Positions 17,888 to 27,079 are shown, numbered from the stretch's first letter. The stretch is 64,000 nt of DNA from JBCCGI01 sp039029355 (GCA_039029355.1 JBCCGI010000021.1:46504-110503), one strand, 5' to 3'. The notes: a model not told the origin generated them from the letters alone. A program made the numbers and translations.

Positions 17888-19510
17888 TTAGGCAGCCTCC
17901 TCCAGCTGGCATGGAGTCTCGTCTCCCTCTCTCTGCACGAGCGGCAGGCGCACGAAGAACGTCGAACCGACGCCGTCCTCGCACTCGACCGCGATCGAGC
18001 CGCGGTGCTTCTTCACGATCACGCTGTGCGCGATCGCGAGTCCCTGCCCGGTCCCCTTCCCCACGCCCTTCGTCGTGAAGAACGGGTCGAAGATGCGGGA
18101 GCGGACGTCCTCGGGGATCCCGCCTCCGGTGTCCTCGATACGCACCTCGACGCACTCTCCGTCCTGCCGCGACGAGACGCGGATGCGGCCGAGCTCGTCG
18201 GGGTCACCGCCGTTCCGGTCGGCGATCGCGTGGGCGGCGTTGACGATGATGTTCAGGAACACCTGGTTCACCTCGCCGGGCAGGCAGGGAACCTGCGGCA
18301 GCTCCGCGTCGAGGTCGAGCTCGAGCTCGGCGCAGTACTTCCATTCGTTGCGGCACACCGTCGCGGTGCTGCGGATCGCGTTGTTCAGGTCGATCGAGGT
18401 CATCTCTTCGACCCCGGGGTGGGAGAACTCCTTCATCGCCCGGACGATCGAGGACACGCGGCCGACGCCCTCGAGGCTCTGGTCGATCGCCTTGGGGATC
18501 TCGTAGCGCAGGTACTCGGGGTCGGCCTCCTCGACGGCGCGCTCGACGTCGGCCAGCGTGCCCGCTTGGACCGAGCCGTCGGCGGCCTCCTTCGCCAGCC
18601 GGTCATAGGCGCCGAGCAGCCCGCCGATCTCCTCGAAGCACTCCTTGAGGAAGCGCGTGTTGTCGCCGACGTACTGGGTCGGCGTGTTGATCTCGTGCGC
18701 GATGCCGGCCGCGAGCTGGCCGACGGCTTCGAGCTTCTGCGCGCTTTGGAGCTGGAGCTCGAGCCGCTCTCGCTCTTCCGTGGCGCGCACGCGCTCGGCG
18801 ATGTTGTGCTCCAGCTCGGCGTTAGCGGTCATGAGCTGGGCGGTGCGCTTCTCGACCTCTTCCTCGATGCCGGCCTTGGTGAACTCGAGCGCTGCGCGCT
18901 GGTCCGCGAACTGGACCATCTCGCGCCGCGCCTGAATGCACGAGTGGATCAGGAAGATGTCCTCGAAGACGACCCATCCGGCGTGCTCGGCCCAGCGCCA
19001 GTGGCTCGTTGTGAGCACGCCAAAGACCGACTGCGGCCAGAACACGCCGCGCAGCAGGTGGTCGGCGGCCACGACCGCGGTGGCGGTCATGATCACGCGC
19101 CAGTCGCGGTAGAAGGCCAGGAACGCGAGCGAGCCGAAGACGTGGAAGTGCGTCTCGATCCGGCCGCCGCTCAGGTGGATCAGGAGCGCCGAGGTCGCCG
19201 CCTGCCCGAGCGCGATCGAGTGCCGCGTCAGCGTCCGCCCCGGGCAGAAGATCGCGAGCGCGATCGGCGGCCCCGAGATCAGCGCCCCGAGGAGCACGGC
19301 GGCGTAGACGTGCAGGTGCGTCTGGCTGGCGGCGCCGATCCACGTGTGCGGCGAGATCACCAGCGCGGCGAGGATGCCGGCCGCCCACTGGAACGCGAGC
19401 AGCCCCGCGAACAGGCGGTCGGTGCGGCGGTGGATGGCGAAGGCGTGGGCGCCTAGCAGCTCCTCACGGCGCAGGTGGACCGCGTGCAGTCCGTCGGCCA
19501 TGGTGCGCAT
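17888..19510 (-). CDS. Histidine kinase with histidine-rich membrane sensor
   Basis: A 540-aa protein. The first 195 residues hold about six hydrophobic helices with many histidines, including QTHLHVYAAVLLGALISGPP, GGRIETHFHVFGSLAFLAFY and VAADHLLRG. Related IETHFH-type domains occur at the front of other bacterial kinases, cyclases and chemoreceptors. A coiled coil (205-260) leads to the H-box GIAHEINTPTQYVGDNTRFL with H272. The ATPase domain has the N-box (NIIVNAAHAI), DTGGGIP and GKGTGQGLAIAHSVI. The ligand is unknown; the histidines suggest a metal or haem. ATG codons at 19510 and 19501 are both possible. It follows the RedB-like gene by 3 nt and precedes two response regulators. Confidence 0.92.
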   Translation of the reverse strand: MRTMADGLHAVHLRREELLGAHAFAIHRRTDRLFAGLLAFQWAAGILAALVISPHTWIGAASQTHLHVYAAVLLGALISGPPIALAIFCPGRTLTRHSIALGQAATSALLIHLSGGRIETHFHVFGSLAFLAFYRDWRVIMTATAVVAADHLLRGVFWPQSVFGVLTTSHWRWAEHAGWVVFEDIFLIHSCIQARREMVQFADQRAALEFTKAGIEEEVEKRTAQLMTANAELEHNIAERVRATEERERLELQLQSAQKLEAVGQLAAGIAHEINTPTQYVGDNTRFLKECFEEIGGLLGAYDRLAKEAADGSVQAGTLADVERAVEEADPEYLRYEIPKAIDQSLEGVGRVSSIVRAMKEFSHPGVEEMTSIDLNNAIRSTATVCRNEWKYCAELELDLDAELPQVPCLPGEVNQVFLNIIVNAAHAIADRNGGDPDELGRIRVSSRQDGECVEVRIEDTGGGIPEDVRSRIFDPFFTTKGVGKGTGQGLAIAHSVIVKKHRGSIAVECEDGVGSTFFVRLPLVQREGDETPCQLEEAA

Positions 19511-19513
19511 GCC

Positions 19514-20119
19514 TTACGCTCCCCCGCAGTCGTCGAGGAGACGGCAGCCGAAAACCGGCGTCTCGTCGCGCTCCGCGACGCCACCGCGCACCAGCTCGAC
19601 GATCGTGTGACGGCCGACGTTGTCGCCGGCGTGGCCGCGGGACGCGGTGATGCCGCCGCGAAACCGCAGCTCGCCAGCGGGTGAGTAGAGGTAGACCTCC
19701 CCGGACGTCGAGGCTCCGAACCGCTGTGCGATCTCGCCGCCGGGATCGACCAAGGCCGTCACGCCGGGGATCGACTCGGCGGCGCGGAAGAGGTCGGTGT
19801 GCTCCCAGCCGTCCGCCGCGTCGCGCGGCCGGAAGAAGTGCACCCGCGCTTCGACACGCTCGACGCACGCCGTCATCAGCCGATTGAGCTCCTCGACCGT
19901 CGCCCGCGTGCAGGGGCACTTGGGGTGCGCGAAGAGCAGAAGCAGGTGGAGCTCCTCGTCCGCGGCGCGCGGGTACTCGGCCGGCAGGTCGGGCGGAGGC
20001 TCACGCAGCTCGGCCGGTTGGAACTCGTAGTCGACGACGTACGAGAAGCCGGCCGCGAGCAGCACGAGCCAGAAGACGAACAGGAAGTGGAGGAGGCGAC
20101 TCTCGTGGAGGGGGGACAT
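19514..20119 (-). CDS. RedB-like thioredoxin-fold membrane-anchored protein
   Basis: A 201-aa protein with one N-terminal transmembrane helix (FLFVFWLVLLAAGFSYVV) and a thioredoxin-like domain outside: LLLFAHPKCPCTRATVEELN has C-P-C where thioredoxins have CxxC, followed by GVTALVDPGGEIAQRFGAST and GEVYLYSPAGELRFRGGITA. The ending TPVFGCRLLD matches RedB proteins, a poorly studied family. Its place as first gene of the kinase/regulator operon (3 nt before the kinase) suggests a redox or metal input to signalling; this is inference. The ATG at 20119 places the membrane helix at the N-terminus; the longer frame upstream is unrelated. Confidence 0.8.
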   Translation of the reverse strand: MSPLHESRLLHFLFVFWLVLLAAGFSYVVDYEFQPAELREPPPDLPAEYPRAADEELHLLLLFAHPKCPCTRATVEELNRLMTACVERVEARVHFFRPRDAADGWEHTDLFRAAESIPGVTALVDPGGEIAQRFGASTSGEVYLYSPAGELRFRGGITASRGHAGDNVGRHTIVELVRGGVAERDETPVFGCRLLDDCGGA

Positions 20120-20430
20120 GGGGTGAGCTCGGGGGCCTAACCCGCAGTGCTTCGTCCGCGGCGCCCGCCGCGCCCAATGCGAATCGAGGGTCGAATCGAC
20201 GCGCGGATCCGCACACAGGGAGCGTCCACAGAGTGGGGCGGCGGCGACGCGCGTTGGCGGCCGGGAGGCCGCGCGCGCGCCGCACGTTGTGGTCACAAGC
20301 CCAAGCTTGGACCCCTTAGGACTTCCCCTTGCGGATCTCACCTCCGGCGCTGCGGCGCGCGCACCCGGCGACGCGCCGGGATTCCCGGAGACACAAGCCG
20401 CGGGAAACCCCGCGCGCTAGACTGCTCGGC
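20120..20430. other. Divergent intergenic region, two hairpins, no gene
   Basis: 311 nt between the leftward RedB-like operon and the rightward SGNH gene, so it should hold both promoters. No tRNA or convincing -35/-10 pair was found. Two hairpins stand out: GCGGCC-GGGA-GGCCGC at 20257-20272 (6 bp, GNRA-type loop) and CCCGGCG-ACG-CGCCGGG at 20364-20380 (7 bp), the latter about 50 nt upstream of the SGNH start. Confidence 0.5.
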
Positions 20431-21429
20431 TTGAAGCGGATCGCCCTACGACTCCTCGCCCTGCTCACGGCGGTCGCCTTGGCCGCCGTAGCCGCCGAGC
20501 TGGCCGCACGCAGCCTCGACGTCTACGGCGTGAACTACTACCGCGACGTGCAGCGCTACCTGACCGAGGCCATCGCGATGGCGCCCCAGGAGGAGGTGTC
20601 CCCCGCCGGTCGCATCTTCCAGAACAAGCCGCACGTCGACCTGGAGCTCAAGACCTTCGATTACCGCACCGACGCCCACGGCCTGCGCGTCGGCGCCGAG
20701 ACCGGCGACGCCGGGCGCGAGGGCCTGCGAGCGCTCTTCCTCGGCGACTCGGTCACCGTCGCGTGGGGCGTAGACGACGAGGACTCCTGGATCCGGCGCC
20801 TCGAGCGCGGCTCGTCGGCGTCCGACGGACGCGCGCTCAACTGCCTGAACGCCGGACACCTGATGTTCGACACGGTGCAGGAGGCCTCGCTGCTCCGCGC
20901 CTGGGGGCCCGAGCTGGCGCCCGAGCTCATCGTCCTCACGTTCATCTTCAACGACCTCCACCCGACCTACGACCAGATCGAGGAGCTCACGAGCCCCACG
21001 GGCGGCGCGGGTGAGCTCGGCTGGCAGGAATCGCGCTTCCTGCGCTTTTTCTGGGCTCTCAAGTCGATCGTGCGCTTCCGGTCGGAGCTCGATCAGGTGA
21101 CCACCGAGGATCGCTGGCAGTTCCCGCCCTACTCCTATTACCCGGACGGCTGGCCGCGCTGCGCCGCGGCGCTGGACGACATCAAGCGCACGGCCGAGGC
21201 CCTCGGGGCGCGGCTGGTCATCAACGACCACACGACGCCGGAGATCCCCGAGCTGAGCGCCTGGTGCGAGGCCAACCAGGTGCCGTGCATCTTCACGGCG
21301 CTCAGCGAGGAGGACCAGAAGCGCTATCGCAACTCGGTCATCGACACGCACCTGAACGCCGAGGGCAACGCGGTGGTAGCGGAGCTGACGCGCGAGCAGC
21401 TGGTCGAGCTGGGGATCCTCGCGCCCTAA
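20431..21429 (+). CDS. SGNH/GDSL-type hydrolase, membrane-anchored
   Basis: About 332 aa. A TTG at 20431 is the likely start because KRIALRLLALLTAVALAAVA directly after it is a signal or anchor helix; an ATG at 20329 would add 34 arginine-rich residues, and the next ATG falls after the helix. SGNH blocks: ALFLGDSVTVAWGV (block I serine), TFIFNDLHPTYD (block III N-D) and VIDTHLNAEGNAVVAEL (block V D-x-H). These enzymes hydrolyse esters, and related planctomycete proteins may act on acetylated surface sugars. Its TAA stop overlaps the stop of the convergent sialidase-like gene by 4 nt. Confidence 0.8.
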   Translation: MKRIALRLLALLTAVALAAVAAELAARSLDVYGVNYYRDVQRYLTEAIAMAPQEEVSPAGRIFQNKPHVDLELKTFDYRTDAHGLRVGAETGDAGREGLRALFLGDSVTVAWGVDDEDSWIRRLERGSSASDGRALNCLNAGHLMFDTVQEASLLRAWGPELAPELIVLTFIFNDLHPTYDQIEELTSPTGGAGELGWQESRFLRFFWALKSIVRFRSELDQVTTEDRWQFPPYSYYPDGWPRCAAALDDIKRTAEALGARLVINDHTTPEIPELSAWCEANQVPCIFTALSEEDQKRYRNSVIDTHLNAEGNAVVAELTREQLVELGILAP

Positions 21430-23003
21430 AGAGCGCCGGGCTCTACGAGCGCGAGCGAGATGCGCGCGTACCCGTCCCGCTCGAACAGGCAGGCGACGCG
21501 CCCGCCTTCGAGCTCGGCCAGGCACGAGTAGGCGAACGAGCCGGGGTAGAGCAGGAGCCCGTCGGTCCACGTCGCACCCCAGTCGTCGCTGCGCCGCAGC
21601 CGCCCGCCGAAGCGTCCGGTGCGCGAGGCGGGGTTGAGGAAGAGCAGCCGCTCGCCGGCGCGCAGCAGGCTGGCCTGGCATTGCGGCTCGGGCAGCTTGG
21701 GCTCGTCGACCAGCGGGCTCCACGTGGCGCCGCCGTCTTCGCTGACCGCGACCTTGCGGCACTTCGCGCCGCCGTGGCTACGCGAGTTGAGCAGCAGCCG
21801 GCCGCCGGGCAGCTCGGCGACCTGGACCTCGTTGCCGTGGCCGGGCGAGCCCGCGGGCGCGGGCTCGCCATAGCTCCAGCTCTCGCCGCCGTCGTCGCTC
21901 CACGCGGCGTAAACGCGCCACGCGCCGAACGGCCCCTCGTTGAAGGGCAGCACGAGCCGGCCCGCGTGCGGCCCCTCGCGCAGCTGGACGCCGGCGCCGG
22001 GGCCGCTGGCGATGCTGGTCACGCGCGCGGGACGCTTGACCTGGCGCGTGACGTCGCGTGGCGTCGACCAGGTACGTCCGCCGTCGTCGCTGTGCACGAG
22101 CAACGAGCGGCAGACCGCGTCGCCGTCGTAGCCCGGGACGACCTCGCGCTCGTGGATGCCCTCGGGAAAGCGCTGGTAGGCGAGCAGGATGCGGCCGCTC
22201 TCGCGGTCCACGACCGGGCAGGGGTTGTTGAGGCAGTTGGCGCCATCCTCGGCCACCACCTGGAGCTCGCCCCAGGTCCGCCCGCTATCCGCGCTGCGTC
22301 GCAGCACCAGATCGTTCTCGGCGTGGTCGCTCGCCCGCTCGCGCCCCTCTGCGAAGGCGAGCAGCGCGCCGTCCCGCGCCACGGCCAGGGCCGGGATGCG
22401 GAACGACGGGTAGCCCTCGCCGGAAGTGAACACGTCGACGAGCTCGGGCAGCTCCGGTAGGTCGGTCACGGCGCCGCGCACGCTCAGCTCGCGCACGCGC
22501 AGCGTCGCGCGCCACGGGCTGAGCCCGACCGGGCCCACGGGGCCCGCGGCGTCGAGCGCGTGCACCTCGCGCCCGCCCGCGCGGAACGTCACGCGTCCGC
22601 CCGTGCGCTCGACCTCGAGCACCAGCTCCTCGCCCGCGACGACCTCTCCGGTCGCGTTGCCCAGCGTCTGCACGCGCCCGCCGAACCAGGGGCCGTTGAC
22701 GTAGTACGTGCGGCCGCGGCCGTCGAAGCCGAAGTGGTTGTTCCACCCGAGCACCAGCGACGCCGCGGTCCCGTCGGGCTCGTCGATCGAGAGCACCGCC
22801 CGCACCAGGAAGTCGCCCGCGCCGAGGGCACGCGTGGAGTCGAGCTCGTTGCCCTCTCCCGCGCCGACGAGCGCCCCGTCCTCGCTCTTCCACGGCTCGC
22901 CGCGCGACTCGACGTGCCGCGGCTCGCCGGCGGAGACCAGCGCGAGCTCGTCCGCGGTCGATCCAAGCGCGAGCAGCCCCGCGAGCAGCGCCGCCGCCGT
23001 CAC
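21426..23003 (-). CDS. Sialidase-like (BNR) glycosidase, exported
   Basis: 525 aa with a short signal peptide (VTAAALLAGLLALGSTA). Residues about 25-190 form a beta-sandwich resembling the concanavalin-like domain seen at the front of planctomycete sialidases. The propeller follows, with YPSFRIPALAVARDGALLAF (the R-I-P arginine motif) and five Asp-boxes such as SADSGRTWGE, SDDGGRTWST and SEDGGATWSP. This is the exo-alpha-sialidase (GH33-like) pattern; true substrate is not assured. GTG at 23003 is the start; it overlaps the TGA of the upstream gene as GTGA, so the two are translationally coupled. The open frame continues upstream only as a shadow. Confidence 0.82.
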   Translation of the reverse strand: MTAAALLAGLLALGSTADELALVSAGEPRHVESRGEPWKSEDGALVGAGEGNELDSTRALGAGDFLVRAVLSIDEPDGTAASLVLGWNNHFGFDGRGRTYYVNGPWFGGRVQTLGNATGEVVAGEELVLEVERTGGRVTFRAGGREVHALDAAGPVGPVGLSPWRATLRVRELSVRGAVTDLPELPELVDVFTSGEGYPSFRIPALAVARDGALLAFAEGRERASDHAENDLVLRRSADSGRTWGELQVVAEDGANCLNNPCPVVDRESGRILLAYQRFPEGIHEREVVPGYDGDAVCRSLLVHSDDGGRTWSTPRDVTRQVKRPARVTSIASGPGAGVQLREGPHAGRLVLPFNEGPFGAWRVYAAWSDDGGESWSYGEPAPAGSPGHGNEVQVAELPGGRLLLNSRSHGGAKCRKVAVSEDGGATWSPLVDEPKLPEPQCQASLLRAGERLLFLNPASRTGRFGGRLRRSDDWGATWTDGLLLYPGSFAYSCLAELEGGRVACLFERDGYARISLALVEPGAL

Positions 23004-25429
23004 GAGCGCTCCGCCATGTGCACGCGCGACGCCGGAATGCGGTCGCGGCCCAGCTCCTGACCGCTCGCGCGGTCGATCTGCCCGAACTCCAGCGTCCCGG
23101 TCGGGCAGTTCTGCACGCAGGCGCTGCAGCGCACGCACTCGGGGTCCTCCATCGGGAGGCCCTTGTTGGCGAAGTTCATGATGTCGATGCCCTGGTGGCA
23201 CACCGAGGTGCACAGGTTGCACGAGATGCACTTCTTCTTGTCCGCAAAGATGCGGAAGCGGCTGAAGCGCGCGTACACGTGCATCAGCGCCGCCAGTGGA
23301 CACGCGAAGCGGCACCACAGGCGCCCGGAGAACTTGAAGTAGAGCCCGACGCTCAGGATCCCCGCCAGCCCCACGTCGACGGTCCACTTCCAGGAGAGCG
23401 GGTTGACGGTCATGCCGTCGGCGTTCTTGCCCTCCAGCAGCACCGGGAAGATCCGGTCGGCGAAGGAGCCCGGCGTCAGCCAGCCCACGACACGCACGAG
23501 GAACAGCACGAAGGCGAGCCCCAGCAGCACCTGCCCCAGCAGGTTCACGCGGTTCCACTTCGGCCCGTGGAACATCTTGTGCCGCTGCGTGTCGCCCATC
23601 GTCTCGGCCAGGCCGCCGCACGAGCAGATCCAGCCGCAGTACGCGCCCTTGCCAAAGCGCCATACGAGCAGCGGAATCAGCACGAAGGTCTGCACGAGCG
23701 AGATGCAGAGCCAGGCCCACACCGGCTGATCGGTGAACACGTTGTAGACGCTCAGCGGCCAGGCGAGGATGAAGCCGTAGGCGCGCCAGTACGCTCGCGG
23801 ATGGCCCCAGTCCGGCCAGTCGGCCGCGAGGTAGGCGTCGAGCGGGATGTAGCGCTCGAAGAGGGCATCCGCCACCGTCGCGCCCACTCCCGCGTCGAAG
23901 GCACCGTTGTAGCCCAGCCACGGGAGCAGGACCTCGGGCAGCAGGAACAGCGGCAGCAGCTGGATCAGGAACAGCGACGCGGTCTGCAGCGTGACGTAGG
24001 GCGTACGCCGCCGCTTCACGCGGCGGTAGCCGAAGATGCCGACGCAGAGCGTGTAGAGCAGCGTGTAGTAGAAGCTGGTCCCCTTCATCGACACCGCGAC
24101 GGTCCCGACCAGCGTCGAGCGGTCCGCCACCTGCGCCTCCCACCACGCCCCGAGCGAGGCGATGAGCGACGGCGCGTTGTTCGGGAAGGTGCCTGGCGAC
24201 GACTTGTCGAACAGCAGCTGGCACAGGAAGCCGTGGTTCTTCCAGTCGTAGAGCAGGAACATCGCCACGAAGAACCCGATGACGCCGACCCACTCGAAGC
24301 CCTTGGTCTCGCCGCGCAGCTTGACGCCCGAGCGGCGGAAGAAGTCGAGCGGGGGCTCGCGCCCGATCATCGAGAACACGGCGCTGTTCGGCAGCGTCTC
24401 GTCCTTGCCGTCGGCGTCGGCCAGGACGACCTGGTCATCGGTGATCGCGCGGACCTTCGTCGCCATCGCCAGGCGGATGCTGCCGGGCTCCTCGCTCTCG
24501 CCCAGGAACGGGCCGGTGGCGGTGGTCACGCGCTCGGAGCTCGGCTCCTCGATCGCCACGTCGGCGCGCGGGTCGCGCTGCAGCGCCTGCAGGCGTTCCA
24601 CGTTGTCGGGCTTGGGGCGCGAGAAGTCGGGCTTGCGGTACGAGATCGTCACGCGCGCCCCGCACTGGGCGAGGGCGATCGCGGTCTCCAGCGCGCTGTC
24701 GCCGCCGCCGACGACCAGGGCGTCCTGCCCGCAGAAGTCCTTCGGGTCGTGGAGCCGGTTGTAGACCTTGTCGAGGTCCTCCCCGGGCACGCCGAGCTTG
24801 CGGAAGTTGCCCGAGCGGCCGATCGCGACGACCACACGCCGCGCGAGCAGGTCGTCGCCCGCGGGCACGACGACTTCGAGCAGCTTGCCGCGGCGCTTGA
24901 CGCTCTCCGCGCGCGCCGCCAGCGGTTCGATGCCGCGCTCCAGGCTCTGCGCCTTGAGCTCCGCCAGGAGCTCCTCCTTGACCGGCGCCGTGGGCTGCAG
25001 CCCGCCCTCGGGCGTCATCTCGGTCGGGTAGGTGAAGATCGGCTTGCCCTTCGGGAAGTTCGCGATCGTCGAGAAGGGCTCGGCCGCCTCGAGCAGCACG
25101 AAGTCGAGCCCCTGCTCCTTCGCCTCGAGCGCGGCGGCCATCCCCGACACGCCGCCGCCGACGATCACGACGTCGTACACGTGCCGGCCGTCGGGCGCCG
25201 CTTCCCCCCGCAGCCTCGGGAGCGCGGGGTCGGCCGCGATCGCGCGCACCACCCGCGTCCCGCGGTCGGCCGCGAACTTCAGCAGCGGGATCCCCGTCAG
25301 GTCGCCCGCGATGTAGAGCCCGGTGACGTTGGTCGTCCCGTCCTCGCGCACCTCGGGGAGCTTCTCGACGACGCCGGCGGGCCACGAGGTGTGCAGCCAC
25401 CGCGCATAGCGGGAGAGGAAGGAGAACAT
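23000..25429 (-). CDS. Membrane flavoprotein with NapH-like ferredoxin domain and apparently permuted flavin fold
   Basis: 809 aa. N-terminus: VTGLYIAGDLTGIPLLKFAA (residues 36-55) is the NAD/FAD-binding G-x-x-x-A-G-D segment that normally ends thioredoxin-reductase-like flavoproteins. It is followed by VYDVVIVGGGVSGMAAALEA (85-104), which normally starts them. A second Rossmann motif, ALVVGGGDSALETA, comes next. Residues about 385-700 carry several membrane helices with CGWICSCGG and LWCRFACPLAA, as in NapH/CcoG polyferredoxins. At the end are two 4Fe-4S motifs: C734, C737, C740, C744 and C765, C768, C771, C775. Role (inferred): moving electrons between NAD(P)H, Fe-S centres and the membrane. 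It is coupled to the sialidase-like gene and divergent from the moeA genes. Confidence 0.85.
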   Translation of the reverse strand: MFSFLSRYARWLHTSWPAGVVEKLPEVREDGTTNVTGLYIAGDLTGIPLLKFAADRGTRVVRAIAADPALPRLRGEAAPDGRHVYDVVIVGGGVSGMAAALEAKEQGLDFVLLEAAEPFSTIANFPKGKPIFTYPTEMTPEGGLQPTAPVKEELLAELKAQSLERGIEPLAARAESVKRRGKLLEVVVPAGDDLLARRVVVAIGRSGNFRKLGVPGEDLDKVYNRLHDPKDFCGQDALVVGGGDSALETAIALAQCGARVTISYRKPDFSRPKPDNVERLQALQRDPRADVAIEEPSSERVTTATGPFLGESEEPGSIRLAMATKVRAITDDQVVLADADGKDETLPNSAVFSMIGREPPLDFFRRSGVKLRGETKGFEWVGVIGFFVAMFLLYDWKNHGFLCQLLFDKSSPGTFPNNAPSLIASLGAWWEAQVADRSTLVGTVAVSMKGTSFYYTLLYTLCVGIFGYRRVKRRRTPYVTLQTASLFLIQLLPLFLLPEVLLPWLGYNGAFDAGVGATVADALFERYIPLDAYLAADWPDWGHPRAYWRAYGFILAWPLSVYNVFTDQPVWAWLCISLVQTFVLIPLLVWRFGKGAYCGWICSCGGLAETMGDTQRHKMFHGPKWNRVNLLGQVLLGLAFVLFLVRVVGWLTPGSFADRIFPVLLEGKNADGMTVNPLSWKWTVDVGLAGILSVGLYFKFSGRLWCRFACPLAALMHVYARFSRFRIFADKKKCISCNLCTSVCHQGIDIMNFANKGLPMEDPECVRCSACVQNCPTGTLEFGQIDRASGQELGRDRIPASRVHMAERS

Positions 25430-25555
25430 CGGGGTGAGCCGACCTGGGCTAGGGTCTCGGGCCTGGGCGAATCGCGGTCGCGTGAGTCTACGTCCACGGG
25501 CAGGCCGATGTGACGGAGGAGAGGCGCGCCGGTCCTGGTAATCTCTGCCCCCTCC

Positions 25556-27079
25556 GTGAGCGTCAGATTTCACATCCCGGCCGTCCTGCGGCGCTACTCG
25601 CGCGACGAGGCCGAGCTGGAGCTCTCCGGCGTGACCGTCGGCGCGGCCCTGGCGCACCTGTTCGAGCGGCACCCCGGCCTCGAGCCCCGCGTGCTCAACG
25701 AGCGCGGGGAGCTCTACCCCTATCTGCTGCTCTTCCGCAACGGCGCCGAGCTGAGCCGCACGGGCCTGAAGGAGGTCGAGCTGGCAGCGGGCGACGTGCT
25801 CGAGCTGCTCGGAGCGGCCGAGGGCGGCGCTCCGGAGGGCGCCCCCCAGGACGTGCGCATGCGCGGCTTCCGCACCCGCGCCACGGTCGAGGAGGCGCGC
25901 GCGGCGGCGCTCCGGGAGCTGCCCGACCTCGGCGCCGAGCGCGCACCGCTGGAGCGCGCCGCCGGCCGCGTGCTGGCCGAGCCCGCCGTCAGCGCGGTCG
26001 ACGTCCCGCCCTTCCGCCGCAGCGCGATGGACGGCTACGCGGTCGTCGCTGCCGACACGTTCGGCGCGAGCCTGTACGACCCGGTGCGCCTGCGGGTCGT
26101 CGGCGAGGTGTTGCCGGGCGACGCGAGTCCGCCGCCGATCGCACCGGGCGAGGCGTGCCGCATCATGACCGGCGCGCGCGTCCCCGAGGGCGCCGACGCG
26201 GTGCTGATGGCCGAGGACGCATCGGTCGAGGACGGAGCGGTGCTCGTCCGCGCCCCGATCCCCGCGGCGAAGAACGTCGGTCGCGTGGGCGAGGACGTCG
26301 AGCGCGAAAGCACCGTGCTCCGCGCCGGACGCCGCCTGCGTCCGCAGGACGTTGGGCTGCTGGCGAGCATCGGCTTCGGCGACGCCCCGGTACGCCGCCG
26401 GCCGCGCGTGCGCATCCTGGTCACCGGCGACGAGCTGCTGCCGCCGGGCGAGGCGCCGCGCGAGGGCGCCATCGTCGACAGCAACACCCCCATGCTGCGC
26501 GGCCTCGTCGAGCGCGACGGCGGCGTCGTGGCCGACGCGCAGCGGCTCGCGGACGACCGCGAAGCGATCCGCGCCGCGATGCAGACCTCCGACGTAGACG
26601 TCCTGCTGGCCGCGGGAGGCACGTCGGTCGGCGCCGAGGATCACCTGCCGACGCTCGTGGCCGAGCTCGGCTCGCTCGACGTGCACGGCATCGCCATGCG
26701 CCCCTCGTCGCCGACGGGGCTGGGACGCATCGGCGCGGTGCGCGTGGTGCTCCTGCCGGGCAACCCGGTGTCGTGCCTGTGCGCCTACGACTTCTTCGGC
26801 GGTCCGCTGGTGCGCGCGCTCGGCGGGCGCGACCGCGACTGGCCGTACGAGCGCGACACCCTGCCGCTCGCGCGCCGCATCGCCTCGCGCGTCGGGCGGC
26901 TCGACTACGTGCGCGTCCGTGTAAACGACGGACGCGTCGAGCCGCTGGCGGTCTCCGGTGCGTCCATCCTGTCATCCACGACACGCGCCGACGGCTTCGT
27001 GCTGATCCCCGCCGACTCCGAGGGCCACGCCGAGGGCGAGCGCGTCGAGGTGCACCTCTACGACCGGGTGCGGCGTTGA
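25556..27079 (+). CDS. moeA: MoaD-like/MoeA fusion, molybdopterin molybdotransferase
   Basis: 507 aa from a GTG start. Residues 1-91 are a MoaD/ThiS-like ubiquitin fold (VRFHIPAVLRRYSRDEAELE to GDVLELLGAAEGG); GG at 90-91 falls where free MoaD ends with its sulfur-accepting Gly-Gly. Residues about 102-507 are MoeA: VPPFRRSAMDGYAVVAADTF, GEACRIMTGARVPEGADAVL, VTGDELLPPG, LAAGGTSVGAEDHLP and LLPGNPVSCLCAYDFF. MoeA inserts Mo or W into adenylated molybdopterin; MoaD supplies sulfur for pterin synthesis. Fused in one chain, the MoaD part could act only after cleavage at GG, or it could be a structural relic. TTGA overlap with the next moeA gene implies coupling. Confidence 0.9.
   Translation: MSVRFHIPAVLRRYSRDEAELELSGVTVGAALAHLFERHPGLEPRVLNERGELYPYLLLFRNGAELSRTGLKEVELAAGDVLELLGAAEGGAPEGAPQDVRMRGFRTRATVEEARAAALRELPDLGAERAPLERAAGRVLAEPAVSAVDVPPFRRSAMDGYAVVAADTFGASLYDPVRLRVVGEVLPGDASPPPIAPGEACRIMTGARVPEGADAVLMAEDASVEDGAVLVRAPIPAAKNVGRVGEDVERESTVLRAGRRLRPQDVGLLASIGFGDAPVRRRPRVRILVTGDELLPPGEAPREGAIVDSNTPMLRGLVERDGGVVADAQRLADDREAIRAAMQTSDVDVLLAAGGTSVGAEDHLPTLVAELGSLDVHGIAMRPSSPTGLGRIGAVRVVLLPGNPVSCLCAYDFFGGPLVRALGGRDRDWPYERDTLPLARRIASRVGRLDYVRVRVNDGRVEPLAVSGASILSSTTRADGFVLIPADSEGHAEGERVEVHLYDRVRR

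Noticed and set aside
21426..24293. Reading the sialidase-like gene as a 955-aa protein
   Set aside because: The first 430 codons overlap the Fe-S protein in another frame and lack homology; the GTG at 23003 gives a signal peptide and a GTGA overlap.
23018..25513. An 831-codon plus-strand open frame
   Set aside because: Antisense to the flavin/Fe-S protein with its two 4Fe-4S motifs; no recognisable content.
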